DNA from: Nocardia blacklockiae
GTDB lineage: Bacteria > Actinomycetota > Actinomycetes > Mycobacteriales > Mycobacteriaceae
DNA: 64,000 nt
Direction: 5' to 3'
NCBI RefSeq assembly: GCF_015477355.1
Contig: NZ_JADLRJ010000017.1
Span: 62,001-126,000, forward strand
The notes below the pieces were generated by a model. The model did no database searches, had not been told where the DNA came from, and saw nothing but the letters and a program-made list of their open reading frames with translations. Shown here piece after piece: positions 52,136 to 62,274 of this stretch (position 1 is its first letter; each line of letters starts with the position of its first letter). The position numbers and the translations under genes were made by a program.

Positions 52136-53242
52136 TCAGTCGACCACGCCCCAGTGCAACACCCGCACGGTGAACAGCACCAGCCCCAGCGACACCGTCG
52201 CCACCGCGACCAGGCCGACGACCGCGACCGCCAGCGGCCGCCAGCCCGTCCGCCCGAGCTCGCGGAAGTCGGTATTGAGCCCGACGCCCGCGAAGGTGAG
52301 CAGGAACGCCCACTTCGACACGTTGCCCAGATTGGTGAGCTGCGGCTTGTCGATCCAGTGCACGGTCGCCAGCGCGGACACCGCCAGGAAGCCGAGCACG
52401 AACTTGGGGAACTTCTCCCACACGAACGCCGCCTTGGCGCGCAGCCCCGGCGCGACGGCGTCGGCCTCGCCGCGCGCGGCCCAGTACAGGGCGAAGCCCA
52501 GCACCACGAACCCGATCAGCGCGTTGCGGGTCGACTTCACCAGCACCGCCAGCTTGCCCGCGGCGTCGGAGTAGGCGTAGCCGGTCGCGGTGGTCTCGGC
52601 GGTGTTGTCCACGGCCAGACCCGCCCACAGGCCGAACTCGTGATCGGTCAGGCCCAGGCCGTGCCCGATCGCGGGCAGCGTGAACAGCGCGACCGCGCCC
52701 AGGGTCAGGATCGCGGCGATCGCGTAGCTCACGTCGGAGTCGCGGGCCCGGATGGCCCCGCGCGACGCCACGATCGCCGACACACCGCAGATCGAAGTGC
52801 CCACGGCCAGTAGCGAACCCAGCTTCCCGGACAGGCCCAGCAGCCGCGCCACCGTGAGGATGATCGCGCCCGCCACCGTCATGTCGACCAGGATCAGCAC
52901 GAAGCTGGTGCCGCCCAGTTTCGCGACGTCGCCGAGCACGAACCGGGAGCCGAGCGCGACGATGCCGACCTTCAGCCAGAACTCGTAGGTCCCGATGCCG
53001 GGCTTGCAGACGCGGGGCACGCCCACGGTATTGGCGATGATCAGCCCGAAAACGATGGCCCACAGCACGTATTCGATATCGGGAAAGCGCCAGTGGTGGT
53101 CGTGGACGAGGTCGTTGACCCAGACCTGGGTGTACTTGCCGAGCAGTCCGACGGCGATCAGCAGCGCGATGCCGGGGAGATACGCCAGTGCGTCCCGCAG
53201 GGCGCTCGATTCCGATGCGGGGGTGGCGGTTTCGGTGGTCAT
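52136..53242 (-). CDS. YeiH-family putative sulfate exporter (UPF0324)
   Basis: 368 residues, about ten hydrophobic segments. Family features: [17 protein letters not shown] at the start, [55 protein letters not shown] and the late [26 protein letters not shown]. The proteins are annotated as sulfate exporters of the YeiH/PF03601 group on weak evidence. Directly upstream, only 4 nt away, is a 51-residue membrane protein in the same operon. Confidence 0.92.
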   Translation of the reverse strand: MTTETATPASESSALRDALAYLPGIALLIAVGLLGKYTQVWVNDLVHDHHWRFPDIEYVLWAIVFGLIIANTVGVPRVCKPGIGTYEFWLKVGIVALGSRFVLGDVAKLGGTSFVLILVDMTVAGAIILTVARLLGLSGKLGSLLAVGTSICGVSAIVASRGAIRARDSDVSYAIAAILTLGAVALFTLPAIGHGLGLTDHEFGLWAGLAVDNTAETTATGYAYSDAAGKLAVLVKSTRNALIGFVVLGFALYWAARGEADAVAPGLRAKAAFVWEKFPKFVLGFLAVSALATVHWIDKPQLTNLGNVSKWAFLLTFAGVGLNTDFRELGRTGWRPLAVAVVGLVAVATVSLGLVLFTVRVLHWGVVD

Positions 53243-53246
53243 CGCG

Positions 53247-53402
53247 TCACCACGGAATCTTCGGCAGGGCGTCGGCGACGGCGAGCAGTACGAAGACGCC
53301 CGCGACCATCACCGCCCACCAGTCGACACCGATCCGCCGGAACACCGAGGGCGGCGGCGCGCCCGCTTCCGCCCGGCCCGGCACAGCATCCGGTTCACTC
53401 AT
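53247..53402 (-). CDS. 51-residue membrane protein cotranscribed with the YeiH-type exporter
   Basis: A short ORF from ATG 53402, with GGAG 6 nt upstream, ending 4 nt before the YeiH-type start. Residues 1-20 are Pro/Ala rich and charged; [22 protein letters not shown] (about 26-47) forms a single membrane helix; the end is KIPW. The spacing, ribosome-binding site and intact reading frame argue that it is real. It could be an accessory subunit or translation leader for the exporter. Confidence 0.7.
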   Translation of the reverse strand: MSEPDAVPGRAEAGAPPPSVFRRIGVDWWAVMVAGVFVLLAVADALPKIPW

Positions 53403-53519
53403 CGCAGGCTCCCTCACAGCTGCCGATCGCAGCGCGCTCGGCTGCGATCGACAGTCATGGTGAGGGCGGCCTCGGCGTAGGGGAAGTGATCGAATCAGCC
53501 GGATTCGATCGGGCCGGTG

Positions 53520-54314
53520 TCAGGCGATGCCGGTGACCGACTCCGGGTTGAACTCGTCGCGCCAGCGGATCGCCTCCACGACCTGGCTCAGGTCGTAGTC
53601 GGGGCCGCCCGTGCCGACGGTGAAGGTGGTGGCACCGGCGGCCACCAGTGCCGGCGCCTGATCCGCGCCCGGCCAGTCCACCGAGCGCTCGATGCGCTCC
53701 GGGTCGGTGCCGACGGCCGCGCAGTGCTCGGCCAGGATCTTCGACTTGCGTTCCAGCACATCCAGTTTCGCGAAGGTGTGCCAGATGTCGCCGTACTCGG
53801 CCACCAGGCGCAGCGTCTTCTTCTCGCCACCGCCGCCGATGAGGATCGGGATGTCGCGCACCGGCTGCGGGTTCAGCTTCTTCAGGCGGCGGTCGATGCG
53901 CTCGAGGTATTCCTTGAGCAGATCCAAACGCGTTCCGGCCGTGCCGAATTCGTAGCCGTACTCGTCGTAGTCCTTCTGGAACCAGCCCGCGCCGATGCCG
54001 AGAATCAAACGGCCGCCGGAGATGTGGTCCACGGTGCGGGCCATGTCGGCCAGCAGGTCCGGGTTGCGGTAGCCGCCGCCGGTGACCAGCGCGCCCAGCT
54101 CCACCCGCTCGGTCTGCTCGGCGATGGCGCCCAGCATGGTCCAGCACTCGAAGTGCGCGCCGTCGGGGTCGCCGTAGAGGGGGTAGAAGTGATCCCAGTT
54201 GAACACGATGTCCACGCCCGCGTCCTCGGCGCGCAGCACGGCATCGCGGATCAATCCGTAGTCGGGGGCGTGCTGGGGCTGTAGTTGAACTCCGATCCGA
54301 ACGGGTCGGGCCAT
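53520..54314 (-). CDS. LLM-class F420-dependent oxidoreductase
   Basis: 264 residues, with GGAGGAGG just before ATG 54314. A luciferase-like TIM barrel: VRIGVQLQPQHAPDYGLIRDAV, VDIVFNWDHFYPLYGD, VELGALVTGGGYRNPDLLADMARTVDHISGGRLILGIGAGWFQKDY, and IPILIGGGGEKKTLRLVAEYGDIW. These are typical of F420H2-dependent members in mycobacteria and Nocardia. It lacks an evident signal. Substrate unknown. It is divergent from the sugar ABC ATPase. Confidence 0.93.
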   Translation of the reverse strand: MARPVRIGVQLQPQHAPDYGLIRDAVLRAEDAGVDIVFNWDHFYPLYGDPDGAHFECWTMLGAIAEQTERVELGALVTGGGYRNPDLLADMARTVDHISGGRLILGIGAGWFQKDYDEYGYEFGTAGTRLDLLKEYLERIDRRLKKLNPQPVRDIPILIGGGGEKKTLRLVAEYGDIWHTFAKLDVLERKSKILAEHCAAVGTDPERIERSVDWPGADQAPALVAAGATTFTVGTGGPDYDLSQVVEAIRWRDEFNPESVTGIA

Positions 54315-54452
54315 GGCTCCTCCTCCGGTAATCAGTGCTTCGCGGGCTCGAGGCTACTCCCGAGCCGGTAGGATTCCCGGCTGCGGCGCCGCCGCACCAC
54401 CCTCTACTCGGATCGTCCGGCACGTTCCTGCCGGTGAAGGGATTGATGCACG

Positions 54453-55532
<1,080 letters not shown>

Positions 55533-55585
55533 GCGGTAGCAGTTCCCTTCCGTCAGAGGGCGGATGGCGAGGGCGGGCGAAAGTC

Positions 55586-56095
55586 CTACGGCGAGGGTGT
55601 TTCCCGTTTGCGGAGTCCGCGCCACTTGCGGTTGAGGCGGATGCGGAGGTTCTCCAAGGGGACCTCGTTGCCCGCCGCGCTGCGTATCTCGACGCGCACG
55701 GGCGCGCCGGTGGAGTCCTCGAGGCGCTCCAGGGGCGGCTCGCCGTCCTGGAGGTACTTGTCGCCCCACTGCCACAGCGCCAGGACCACGGGGAGCAGGT
55801 CGCGGCCCTTGTCGGTGAGCACGTACTCGCTGCGGGTGCGCTTGCCCTCCTCCTGGTAGGGCTGCTTGCGGAGCAGGCCGGACGCGGTGAGCTTGCGCAG
55901 CGCGGCGGAGGCGGCGGCGTCGGTGATGCCCACGCGGGCGGCGAAGCCGTCGAAACGCGTGGTGCCGTAGATGGTTTCGCGCAGGATCAGCAGCGCGGAC
56001 CGAGTGCCGACGATGTCGAGCGCCTTGACGATCGAACAGTGGTCGGGCTTCCAGGAACTCAGATCACGCAACGGTCCTTCCAGTACAGCCGACAT
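55586..56095 (-). CDS. HxlR-family transcriptional regulator
   Basis: 169 residues from ATG 56095; upstream in-frame ATG 56128 is an alternative. The winged helix has CSIVKALDIVGTRSALLILRE with an IVGTR replacing GGKW, then ITDAAASAALRKLTASGLL and YVLTDKGRDLLPVV. The C-terminal 60 residues (ending KWRGLRKRETPSP) are an extra beta-rich and basic tail beyond the usual 110 residues. It is divergent from the thiolase gene 111 bp away and probably controls it. Confidence 0.9.
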   Translation of the reverse strand: MSAVLEGPLRDLSSWKPDHCSIVKALDIVGTRSALLILRETIYGTTRFDGFAARVGITDAAASAALRKLTASGLLRKQPYQEEGKRTRSEYVLTDKGRDLLPVVLALWQWGDKYLQDGEPPLERLEDSTGAPVRVEIRSAAGNEVPLENLRIRLNRKWRGLRKRETPSP

Positions 56096-56206
56096 GACGA
56101 CGATCATAGCAATTCTGACTTGTGACAACTATTGCCAGCTCGTACTCTGACTATAGATTGGTTTAGTTAGAAGGCCGCGACGGCGCGGCACTCGGAAGGA
56201 ACCGTC

Positions 56207-57376
56207 ATGAGAGACGCAGTGATCGTCGAGGCAGTGCGCACCCCCATCGGCAAGGGCAAGGCGAACGGCGCCCTGCACGGGATCCATCCGGTGGATCTGC
56301 TCGCGCACAGCCTGCGCGAGGTGGTGCGGCGCAGCGGCGTCGACCCGGAGCTGATCGACGACGTGATCGGCGGCGTCGTCACCCAGGTCGGCGAGCAGGC
56401 GGTGAACGTCACCCGCCGGGCCGCGCTGGCCGCCGGCTATCCCGAGTCGGTGCCCGCGACCACCGTCGACCGCCAGTGCGGCAGCAGCCAGCAGGCCATC
56501 CACTTCGCGGCGCAGGGCGTCATCGCGGGCGCCTACGACGTGGTCGTCGCGGCCGGCCTGGAATCGATGAGCCGGATCCCGATGGGTTCCAGCGTGCTCG
56601 GCGCCACCGACCTCGACGGCGTCGCCTTCCGTGAGCGCTATCCCGAAGACCTTGTGCCGCAGGGCATCAGCGCCGAGTTGATCGCCGCGCGCTGGGGTAT
56701 CGGCCGCACCGAGATGGACGAGTTCGCGCTGGCGAGCCACGAGAAGGCGAATGCCGCGACCAAGAACGGCTCGTTCGAGGCGCAGCTCGCTCCCCTCGCC
56801 GGGCTCAGCACCGACGAGGGCATCCGGATCGGCAGCACCCTCGACACGCTCGCGGGCCTGCGCCCGGCGTACTACAGCGAGGCGTACGCCGCGCGCTTCC
56901 CCGAGATCGGCTGGAATGTCACCGCCGCCAACGCCAGTCAGATCAACGACGGCAGCGCGGCGGTGCTCATCACGACCAGCGAGAAGGCGCGGGAACTGGG
57001 ACTCACGCCGCTGGCGCGGCTGCACAGCTTCGCCGTGGCGGGCGACGACCCGCTCCTGATGCTCACGGCGGTCATCCCCGCCACCCGAAAGCTCTTGCGG
57101 CGCGCGGGCTTACAGCTGTCGGACATCGACCTCGTGGAGATCAACGAGGCGTTCGCGTCGGTGGTGCTGGCGTGGCAGCGCGAGACCGGCGCGGACCTGT
57201 CGCGGGTGAACGTCAACGGCGGGGCCATCGCGCTGGGCCATCCGCTCGGCGCCTCCGGCGCGCGGCTGGCGACCACCCTCGTGCACGCCATGCGCGAGCG
57301 CGGCGCACGCTACGGTCTCCAAACCATGTGCGAGGCAGGCGGTCTGGCCAACGCCACCCTCTACGAACGGCTGTGA
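56207..57376 (+). CDS. Acetyl-CoA C-acyltransferase (thiolase)
   Basis: 389 residues. Nucleophilic Cys91 in TVDRQCGSSQQAIHFA; the His of GGAIALGHPLGASGAR (His345); and the second Cys375 in TMCEAGGLANAT. The active-site set Cys/His/Cys is complete; the usual CxGGG is CEAGG. It cleaves 3-ketoacyl-CoA in beta-oxidation or condenses acetyl-CoA. The N-terminal AVIVEAVRTPIGKGKANGAL is typical of FadA. A divergent HxlR gene suggests induction by a fatty acid or aromatic metabolite. Confidence 0.93.
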   Translation: MRDAVIVEAVRTPIGKGKANGALHGIHPVDLLAHSLREVVRRSGVDPELIDDVIGGVVTQVGEQAVNVTRRAALAAGYPESVPATTVDRQCGSSQQAIHFAAQGVIAGAYDVVVAAGLESMSRIPMGSSVLGATDLDGVAFRERYPEDLVPQGISAELIAARWGIGRTEMDEFALASHEKANAATKNGSFEAQLAPLAGLSTDEGIRIGSTLDTLAGLRPAYYSEAYAARFPEIGWNVTAANASQINDGSAAVLITTSEKARELGLTPLARLHSFAVAGDDPLLMLTAVIPATRKLLRRAGLQLSDIDLVEINEAFASVVLAWQRETGADLSRVNVNGGAIALGHPLGASGARLATTLVHAMRERGARYGLQTMCEAGGLANATLYERL

Positions 57377-57392
57377 GCCCGGCGCGCGGAGA

Positions 57393-57767
57393 TTATGGCG
57401 TCACCTGTTCGGCCAGGAACAGCCCGGCGAAGAACGACAGGGGCACCAGCACCAGGGCGAGGGCGGCCCACCACCACATGTACCAGCGCTTGACCGCCGC
57501 CACGATCACCATCACCAGACCGCCGCCGAGCGCCGCGGCGGTCCCGCCCCAGGACACCAGGATCCCCCAGGTGGCGAACTCCTCGCGGCAGCCGGTGCCC
57601 GCCCCGCACGGGTCGGTGGCCATCGCGAAGAACGGGGTGAACGTGGCGGCGAACAGGCCGAGCAGGGTGGCCAGGGCGTAGAGCAGGATGGCCAGCACCA
57701 GGTCCCAGGTCCGCACGGGCTCGGCCTTCCTCGGGGGGTAGGGCATCGGGTGGAGTGCAGTGGTCAT
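57393..57767 (-). CDS. Small membrane protein, unknown
   Basis: 124 residues from ATG 57767. Four hydrophobic segments with a Cys-containing loop between helices 1 and 2 (ATDPCGAGTGCREEF). The pattern PMPYPPRKAEPVRTWD at the N-terminus and WYMWWWAALALV in helix 3 are not tied to a named family I recognise. It resembles the many small four-helix proteins of actinobacteria. It converges on the thiolase gene and is transcribed away from menC. Confidence 0.7.
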   Translation of the reverse strand: MTTALHPMPYPPRKAEPVRTWDLVLAILLYALATLLGLFAATFTPFFAMATDPCGAGTGCREEFATWGILVSWGGTAAALGGGLVMVIVAAVKRWYMWWWAALALVLVPLSFFAGLFLAEQVTP

Positions 57768-57841
57768 ACACCCAGCGTGACGGGCCGGATGCCCTTCCGG
57801 ATCCGCAGAACTACCTAGTCGGCGCACGAGCTGCGGGGCGC

Positions 57842-57847
57842 TAGGGT
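57842..57847 (+). promoter_or_regulatory. -10 box of leaderless promoter for menC
   Basis: TAGGGT, 7 nt before GTG 57855. It argues against GTG 57846 as the start, since that codon lies inside the box. Confidence 0.5.
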
Positions 57848-57854
57848 GGCGGGG

Positions 57855-58829
57855 GTGAGCGAGGTGTTGGGGGCCGGGGAGGCGTTCGTGTATGCGATCC
57901 CGTTGCGGACGCGGTTCCGGGGGATCACCGTGCGGGAGGGGGTCCTGATCGAAGGGCCGCTGGGGTGGGGGGAATTCTGCCCGTTCCCGGAGTACGACGA
58001 TCGGGAGGCGGCGAACTGGCTGGCGACCACCGTCGAACAGATCACCGAGGGATGGCCGGCGCCGGTGCGGGACCGGATTCCGGTCAACTGCACCGTGCCC
58101 GCGGTGGGCCCCGAGCGCGCGCACGAGATCGTGGCGGGATCCGGGTGCCGCACGGCGAAGGTGAAGGTCGCGGATCACCCGGCGGCGCTGGGCGAGGATC
58201 TGGAGCGGGTGGCCGCGGTGCGCGACGCGCTCGGGCCCGGCGGCGCGATCCGCGTCGACGCCAATGCCGTGTGGGATGTGGAGACCGCCGTGTCGCACAT
58301 CGAGGAGATCGACCGGGCCGCACAGGGTTTGGAGTACGTCGAGCAGCCCTGCCGCACGATCGAGGAGTTGGCGGAGGTCCGGCGGCGCGTCGATGTCCGC
58401 ATCGCGGCCGACGAGTCCATCCGCCGGGCCGAGGATCCGCTGCGGGTGGCGGTGGCGGGCGCGGCCGACGTCGCCGTGCTCAAGTGCACCCCGCTCGGCG
58501 GCGTCCGCCGGGCGCTGCGCGTGGCCGAGGCGGCCGGACTGCCCTGCGTGGTCTCCTCGGCCCTGGAGACCAGCGTCGGCCTGGCCGCCCAGCTGGCCCT
58601 CGCCGGCGCACTCCCCGACCTCGACTTCGCCTGCGGCCTCGGCACCATCCGCCTCTTCGACGGCGACGTGACCACCCCGTCCCTCCTCCCCACCGACGGC
58701 CACCTCCCCGTCCCCACAACCCCACCCCAGCCGAATCCCGAACTGCTCCAACGCTTCCGCCACCCCGACCCCGCCCGCACCCGCTGGTGGCTCGACCGCC
58801 TCACCCGAGCCAGCCACCTACTCCCGTAG
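57855..58829 (+). CDS. menC: o-Succinylbenzoate synthase
   Basis: 324 residues from GTG 57855. It dehydrates SHCHC to o-succinylbenzoate in menaquinone biosynthesis, in the cytosol. Enolase-superfamily catalytic set: Lys102 and Lys104 of AKVKVAD, metal ligands Asp135 (VDANAVWD), Glu163 (VEQP) and Asp186 (ADES), and Lys210 of AVLKCTPLGG. The N-terminal RTRFRGITVREGVLIEGPLGWGEFCPF corresponds to the M. tuberculosis MenC (Rv0553) start. No other men gene adjoins it. A short variable Pro-rich tail follows residue 290. Confidence 0.93.
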   Translation: MSEVLGAGEAFVYAIPLRTRFRGITVREGVLIEGPLGWGEFCPFPEYDDREAANWLATTVEQITEGWPAPVRDRIPVNCTVPAVGPERAHEIVAGSGCRTAKVKVADHPAALGEDLERVAAVRDALGPGGAIRVDANAVWDVETAVSHIEEIDRAAQGLEYVEQPCRTIEELAEVRRRVDVRIAADESIRRAEDPLRVAVAGAADVAVLKCTPLGGVRRALRVAEAAGLPCVVSSALETSVGLAAQLALAGALPDLDFACGLGTIRLFDGDVTTPSLLPTDGHLPVPTTPPQPNPELLQRFRHPDPARTRWWLDRLTRASHLLP

Positions 58830-58860
58830 CTCATCGAGCGCGGCAGAGTGGCTGGGCGGG

Positions 58861-59289
58861 TCAGCACCAGGTGGCGTGGGGGCGGCAGACTTGCCAGCCG
58901 GTGCCGTCGGGGTTGGGGACCGCGGTCCAGGTGGTGGTGCCGGAATCGGTGCCGAGGGCGCGCTGGGGTGGCTGGGGGGCGTTGTTGTTCCGGCGGTATT
59001 CGCGGCGGTTGTCGCGGATCTCGTTCTGCCGCAGCTGGTTCGTCTCCAGGTGGTGGTAGCCGCGCGGGTCGATGTGCCGCCAGCCGGTGGTGTCGCGCGG
59101 GTCGGCAGGACCGCGGTCGGCCGAATGCCCCGTTCGCGCATCGGGATTCGCGGCGGCCGCGCCGGCGGTGAGCACCGTGCCGACGGCCGCGGCTCCGGCG
59201 ACCAGCGCCGTGGCGGCGACCCGCGCGCTACGCCGCCCGGCGGTCCGCGTCCGGCGTCTTCGGTCACTGGTTCGAGTTACACGTCGCAT
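58861..59289 (-). CDS. Small secreted protein, unknown
   Basis: 142 residues from ATG 59289; ATG 59319 would add ten residues. Signal peptide with a long Arg-rich start (RRVTRTSDRRRRTRTAGRRS) and an Ala-rich core ending AGAAAANPDA. The mature part has WRHIDPRGYHHLETNQLRQNE, an Asn/Arg/Pro-rich linker, and ends with WTAVPNPDGTGWQVCRPHATWC (two Cys). No family recognised. Upstream are three TACGTA-containing sites, pointing to tight regulation. Confidence 0.7.
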   Translation of the reverse strand: MRRVTRTSDRRRRTRTAGRRSARVAATALVAGAAAVGTVLTAGAAAANPDARTGHSADRGPADPRDTTGWRHIDPRGYHHLETNQLRQNEIRDNRREYRRNNNAPQPPQRALGTDSGTTTWTAVPNPDGTGWQVCRPHATWC

Positions 59290-59348
59290 GTCAGGCCCCT
59301 TTGCCTCGCCGCGTCGCACCGGCGGTTCACCGAACCGCCAGCGCCTAT

Positions 59349-59388
59349 CTACGTAGGTTAATAGTACGTAATTCGATAGTACGTACTA
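59349..59388. promoter_or_regulatory. Cluster of TACGTA operator sites
   Basis: CTACGTAG (59349-59356), TAGTACGTA (59362-59370) and TAGTACGTACTA (59377-59388) are palindromic or near-palindromic, the last two spaced 15 bp apart. They lie 60 bp upstream of the secreted protein start. The regulator is not identified. Confidence 0.45.
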
Positions 59389-59454
59389 CGACCGTAGATC
59401 GCTCGTATTTGTGCCCCAGGACATAAGGACCTCAGGGCACAAGGGGAGGGAAAC

Positions 59455-59967
59455 TCAGCCGAATCGGACGCCGCAGTCCAGCATGGTGACGCGCAGCAGC
59501 AGCGCGGCCTCGGGGCCGATCACGCCGTCCACCAGGTCCAGATAGCGCGAACAGAACTCGGGCCCGTGCGGCGCCAGCTCCGCCCCCGCCGGCTCGAGGT
59601 GGTGCGCGATTTCGTGAAGTATCACCAATTCCCGCAGCGCCCAGGCGGTTCCGCGAGCGTGCAGCGGCACGGCCAGCACCGCGGTCTCGGCCTCGTAGTG
59701 CGCCGCCGCGGTGCCGGCGCGAGCGCGCACGGTCATCGGCGACCGTGACCTGTCCCAATGCGCACGCACCCAATTCAGTGACAAGACACGATCCACGTAG
59801 CTCTGCACCGACGCCACCGAGGCGAATCGCCGCTCGACCGGCAGGGTGAGCTGCGAGCCGTGCAGCTCGACCGTGCGCGCGCCGTACTCGTCGGCCCGCT
59901 CGAACATCCGCCGCACCAGGCCCTCGGCGTCGTACACCTTGGCGCGCTGGGTATCTCGCACACTCAT
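59455..59967 (-). CDS. TIGR04338-family metallohydrolase
   Basis: 170 residues. The zinc-protease-like motif HEIAHH (His118, Glu119, His122) and then HGPEFCSRYLDLVDGV are clear. The N-terminal VRDTQRAKVYDAEGLVRRMFERA is typical of the TIGR04338 family. It is encoded next to a DUF2786 protein, as seen in other actinobacteria, only 9 nt after it. Probably a cytosolic peptidase with a narrow substrate; the partner may be its target or regulator. No signal peptide. Confidence 0.9.
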   Translation of the reverse strand: MSVRDTQRAKVYDAEGLVRRMFERADEYGARTVELHGSQLTLPVERRFASVASVQSYVDRVLSLNWVRAHWDRSRSPMTVRARAGTAAAHYEAETAVLAVPLHARGTAWALRELVILHEIAHHLEPAGAELAPHGPEFCSRYLDLVDGVIGPEAALLLRVTMLDCGVRFG

Positions 59968-59976
59968 CGGCCCGGG

Positions 59977-60816
59977 TCAGTCATCGCCCGCACCGAGCTG
60001 CCCGCGCGCGGCGCCCAACTCGGGCGCGGAACCCAGCCGCGCCGCCCGGCCCGCGTGGTCGCCGGCGCGCCGGGCGGCGGCGGAGTAACCGGCCGACTCC
60101 TGCGGTCCGCGCCACGTACCGCGAGCCTCCGACGTGCGGGTATAGAAGTCGTGCAGTTCCAGTTCCTTGTCGCGCAGGGCCAGTTCGGTGCCGGTCACGG
60201 CGGTCGGCTCCGCCCGCACCTCGGCCTCCACGTCCGCGCGCACCTCGGCCAGCCGCTTGCCCACCCGGGCGGCGAAGGCCATCTGGAAGTTCAGCCGGGC
60301 CGTCACCGCGGCCACGGGGGCCTGCACGCGCCGCTGCACCTTACGGCCCCAACGGTTCTCGACCACGATCTTCTCCACCGTCGCCGACTTGTACCGGCCC
60401 GACTTGATGTACTGGTCCGACGCGCGCACCATCTGCACCAGCAGGCTGGTGTACAGCGCCTCGCAGGTGGCGATGTCGGTGTCGAACCCGTAGGCGTAAA
60501 CCTGCGTGGACGAGCGCGCCACATCACAGCGCACGTCGTTGGCCGCCGCGATCGCCACGAACAGCTGCACGTAGGTGCGCAGCCCGCGCTTGCCGGCCGC
60601 GCCGATCGGAATCACCTTCTGCACGGGCGTTTTCCGCTGCTCGCGCCCGGAGACGTGGGCGCGCGCCACTGTCAGGTCGATCGACGAACGAGTGGCCAGG
60701 CGCTGCGCCGCGGCGAGGAAGGCCTCGGCCTCGTGCTCGTTGTCGGTCGACTCGGCCTGGCGGAGCAGCCCACCGATTCTTGTGAGCAGTTTGTCGTTCG
60801 TCAGCTGGGTCGACAT
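59977..60816 (-). CDS. DUF2786 protein
   Basis: 279 residues from ATG 60816; the longer form to 60951 is not supported. N-terminal DUF2786 domain: DKLLTRIGGLLRQAESTDNEHEAEAFLAAAQRLATRSSIDL. The middle is a beta/alpha domain with VQLFVAIAAANDVRCDV and GFDTDIATCEALYTSLLVQM. The C-terminal part is charged and helical, ending Ala/Arg/Gly rich. Role unknown; DUF2786 proteins are often paired with a metallohydrolase, as here. Transcribed divergently from the sugar importer. Confidence 0.9.
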   Translation of the reverse strand: MSTQLTNDKLLTRIGGLLRQAESTDNEHEAEAFLAAAQRLATRSSIDLTVARAHVSGREQRKTPVQKVIPIGAAGKRGLRTYVQLFVAIAAANDVRCDVARSSTQVYAYGFDTDIATCEALYTSLLVQMVRASDQYIKSGRYKSATVEKIVVENRWGRKVQRRVQAPVAAVTARLNFQMAFAARVGKRLAEVRADVEAEVRAEPTAVTGTELALRDKELELHDFYTRTSEARGTWRGPQESAGYSAAARRAGDHAGRAARLGSAPELGAARGQLGAGDD

Positions 60817-60926
60817 CGCGGCCCAGGATAGAAGAACCGGCCGACACAATCCCGGACGGACAATGTATCTTGCCTTGTGCAACCGGCTGAGAGTGCTGGC
60901 GCTCACGTCTCGACCCTGGAGTATCA

Positions 60927-62228
60927 ATGGCTTTGAACAAGGTGTCGTCACGACGCTCGTCCCTGGTGTCTCGCGCCGCGCTGGCCGCTGTCTCGGCCGC
61001 GCTGCTCACCGCGACGTTCACCAGCGCGTGCTCGAGCGGCGGGGGGAACGACGCCACCAATCAGAACCTGAGTGGCCGCGGCCCCATCACCTACGTGGAG
61101 GGCAAGGACACCACCGAATCCGGTGCCGTCAAGCAGCTCATCGAGCGTTGGAACGCCGCTCATCCGGACGAGCGGGTGACGTTCAAGGAACAGTCCAACG
61201 ACGCCTCCCAGCAGTACGACGACCTGGCCCAGCACATGCGGGCCAAGCAGTCGGACTACGACGTGATGGCCCTGGACGTGCCGTGGACCGCGGAGTTCGC
61301 CGCGAAGGGCTGGATCCAGCCGCTGAAGGACTCCTTCGCGATCGACACCGCCACCCTGCTGTCGCCGACGGTCGCCAGCGCCACCTACAAGGGCACCCTC
61401 TACGCCGCGCCGCGCAACACCAACGGCGGCCTGCTGTACTACCGCAAGGACCTGCTGCCCGACGCCCCGAAGACCTGGTCGGAGCTGCTGAACGACTGCG
61501 GCGCCGCGCGCGACCACCAGATCGGTTGCTACGCCGGGCAATTCGCCCCCTACGAGGGTCTGACCGTGAACTCGGCCGAGGTCATCAACGCCTTCGGCGG
61601 CACCTTCGTCGGCCCCGACGGCAAGACCCCGACCGTGAACAGCCCGCAGGCGCGCGCGGGCCTGCAGGTGCTCGTCGACGCCTACAAGAACGGCGAGATC
61701 CCGAAGGAGGCCATCTCCTTCAAGGAGCCCGAGAGCCAGAACGCCTTCGCCCAGGGCAAGCTGCTGTTCCTGCGCACCTGGCCGAACTTCTACGGGGTCG
61801 CCAACGCCGACTCGTCGGTGGTGAAGGGCAACGTCGGCATCGCCCCGCTGCCGGGCAAGGACGGCATCGGCGCGTCCACGCTGGGTGGGTACAACGCCGC
61901 CATCAGCACCTACTCCAAGCACAAGGCGACCGCGCTGGACTTCCTGCGGTTCATGATCAGCGAGGACGCCCAGCGCATCGTCGCCGAGGGCGCCTTCCCG
62001 CCGGTGCGGCAGTCGATGTACGACGACCCGGCGCTGATCGCCAAGTTCCCCTACCTGCCGGCGCTGAAGGATTCCATCGCCAGCGCCGTGCCGCGCCCCG
62101 TCACCCCCTACTATCCGGCGGTGTCGAAAGCCATCCAGGACAACGCCTATGCTGCGTTGACCGGAACCAAGTCCGTCGACGACGCGATCACCGGAATGCA
62201 GAAGGGCATCCAGGCGGCCGGGTCGTAA
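60927..62228 (+). CDS. Sugar ABC importer substrate-binding lipoprotein
   Basis: 433 residues. Lipobox TSAC (Cys35) follows an N-terminal signal. Family 1 binding protein: YDVMALDVPWTAEFAAKGWIQPL, RNTNGGLLYYRKDLLPDAPKTWSELL, GYNAAISTYSKHKATALDFLRFM and ILSPT-like loops. The MALDVxWTAEFA segment is shared with trehalose-binding LpqY/ThuE. Trehalose, maltose or related disaccharide is probable by homology. It starts a three-gene operon: two permeases follow. GGAG lies 6 nt before ATG. Confidence 0.92.
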   Translation: MALNKVSSRRSSLVSRAALAAVSAALLTATFTSACSSGGGNDATNQNLSGRGPITYVEGKDTTESGAVKQLIERWNAAHPDERVTFKEQSNDASQQYDDLAQHMRAKQSDYDVMALDVPWTAEFAAKGWIQPLKDSFAIDTATLLSPTVASATYKGTLYAAPRNTNGGLLYYRKDLLPDAPKTWSELLNDCGAARDHQIGCYAGQFAPYEGLTVNSAEVINAFGGTFVGPDGKTPTVNSPQARAGLQVLVDAYKNGEIPKEAISFKEPESQNAFAQGKLLFLRTWPNFYGVANADSSVVKGNVGIAPLPGKDGIGASTLGGYNAAISTYSKHKATALDFLRFMISEDAQRIVAEGAFPPVRQSMYDDPALIAKFPYLPALKDSIASAVPRPVTPYYPAVSKAIQDNAYAALTGTKSVDDAITGMQKGIQAAGS

Positions 62229-62274
62229 CGGACGGAGAAGCACCCACCGAGCCAGCCCCGTAGGAGAGAAGAAC

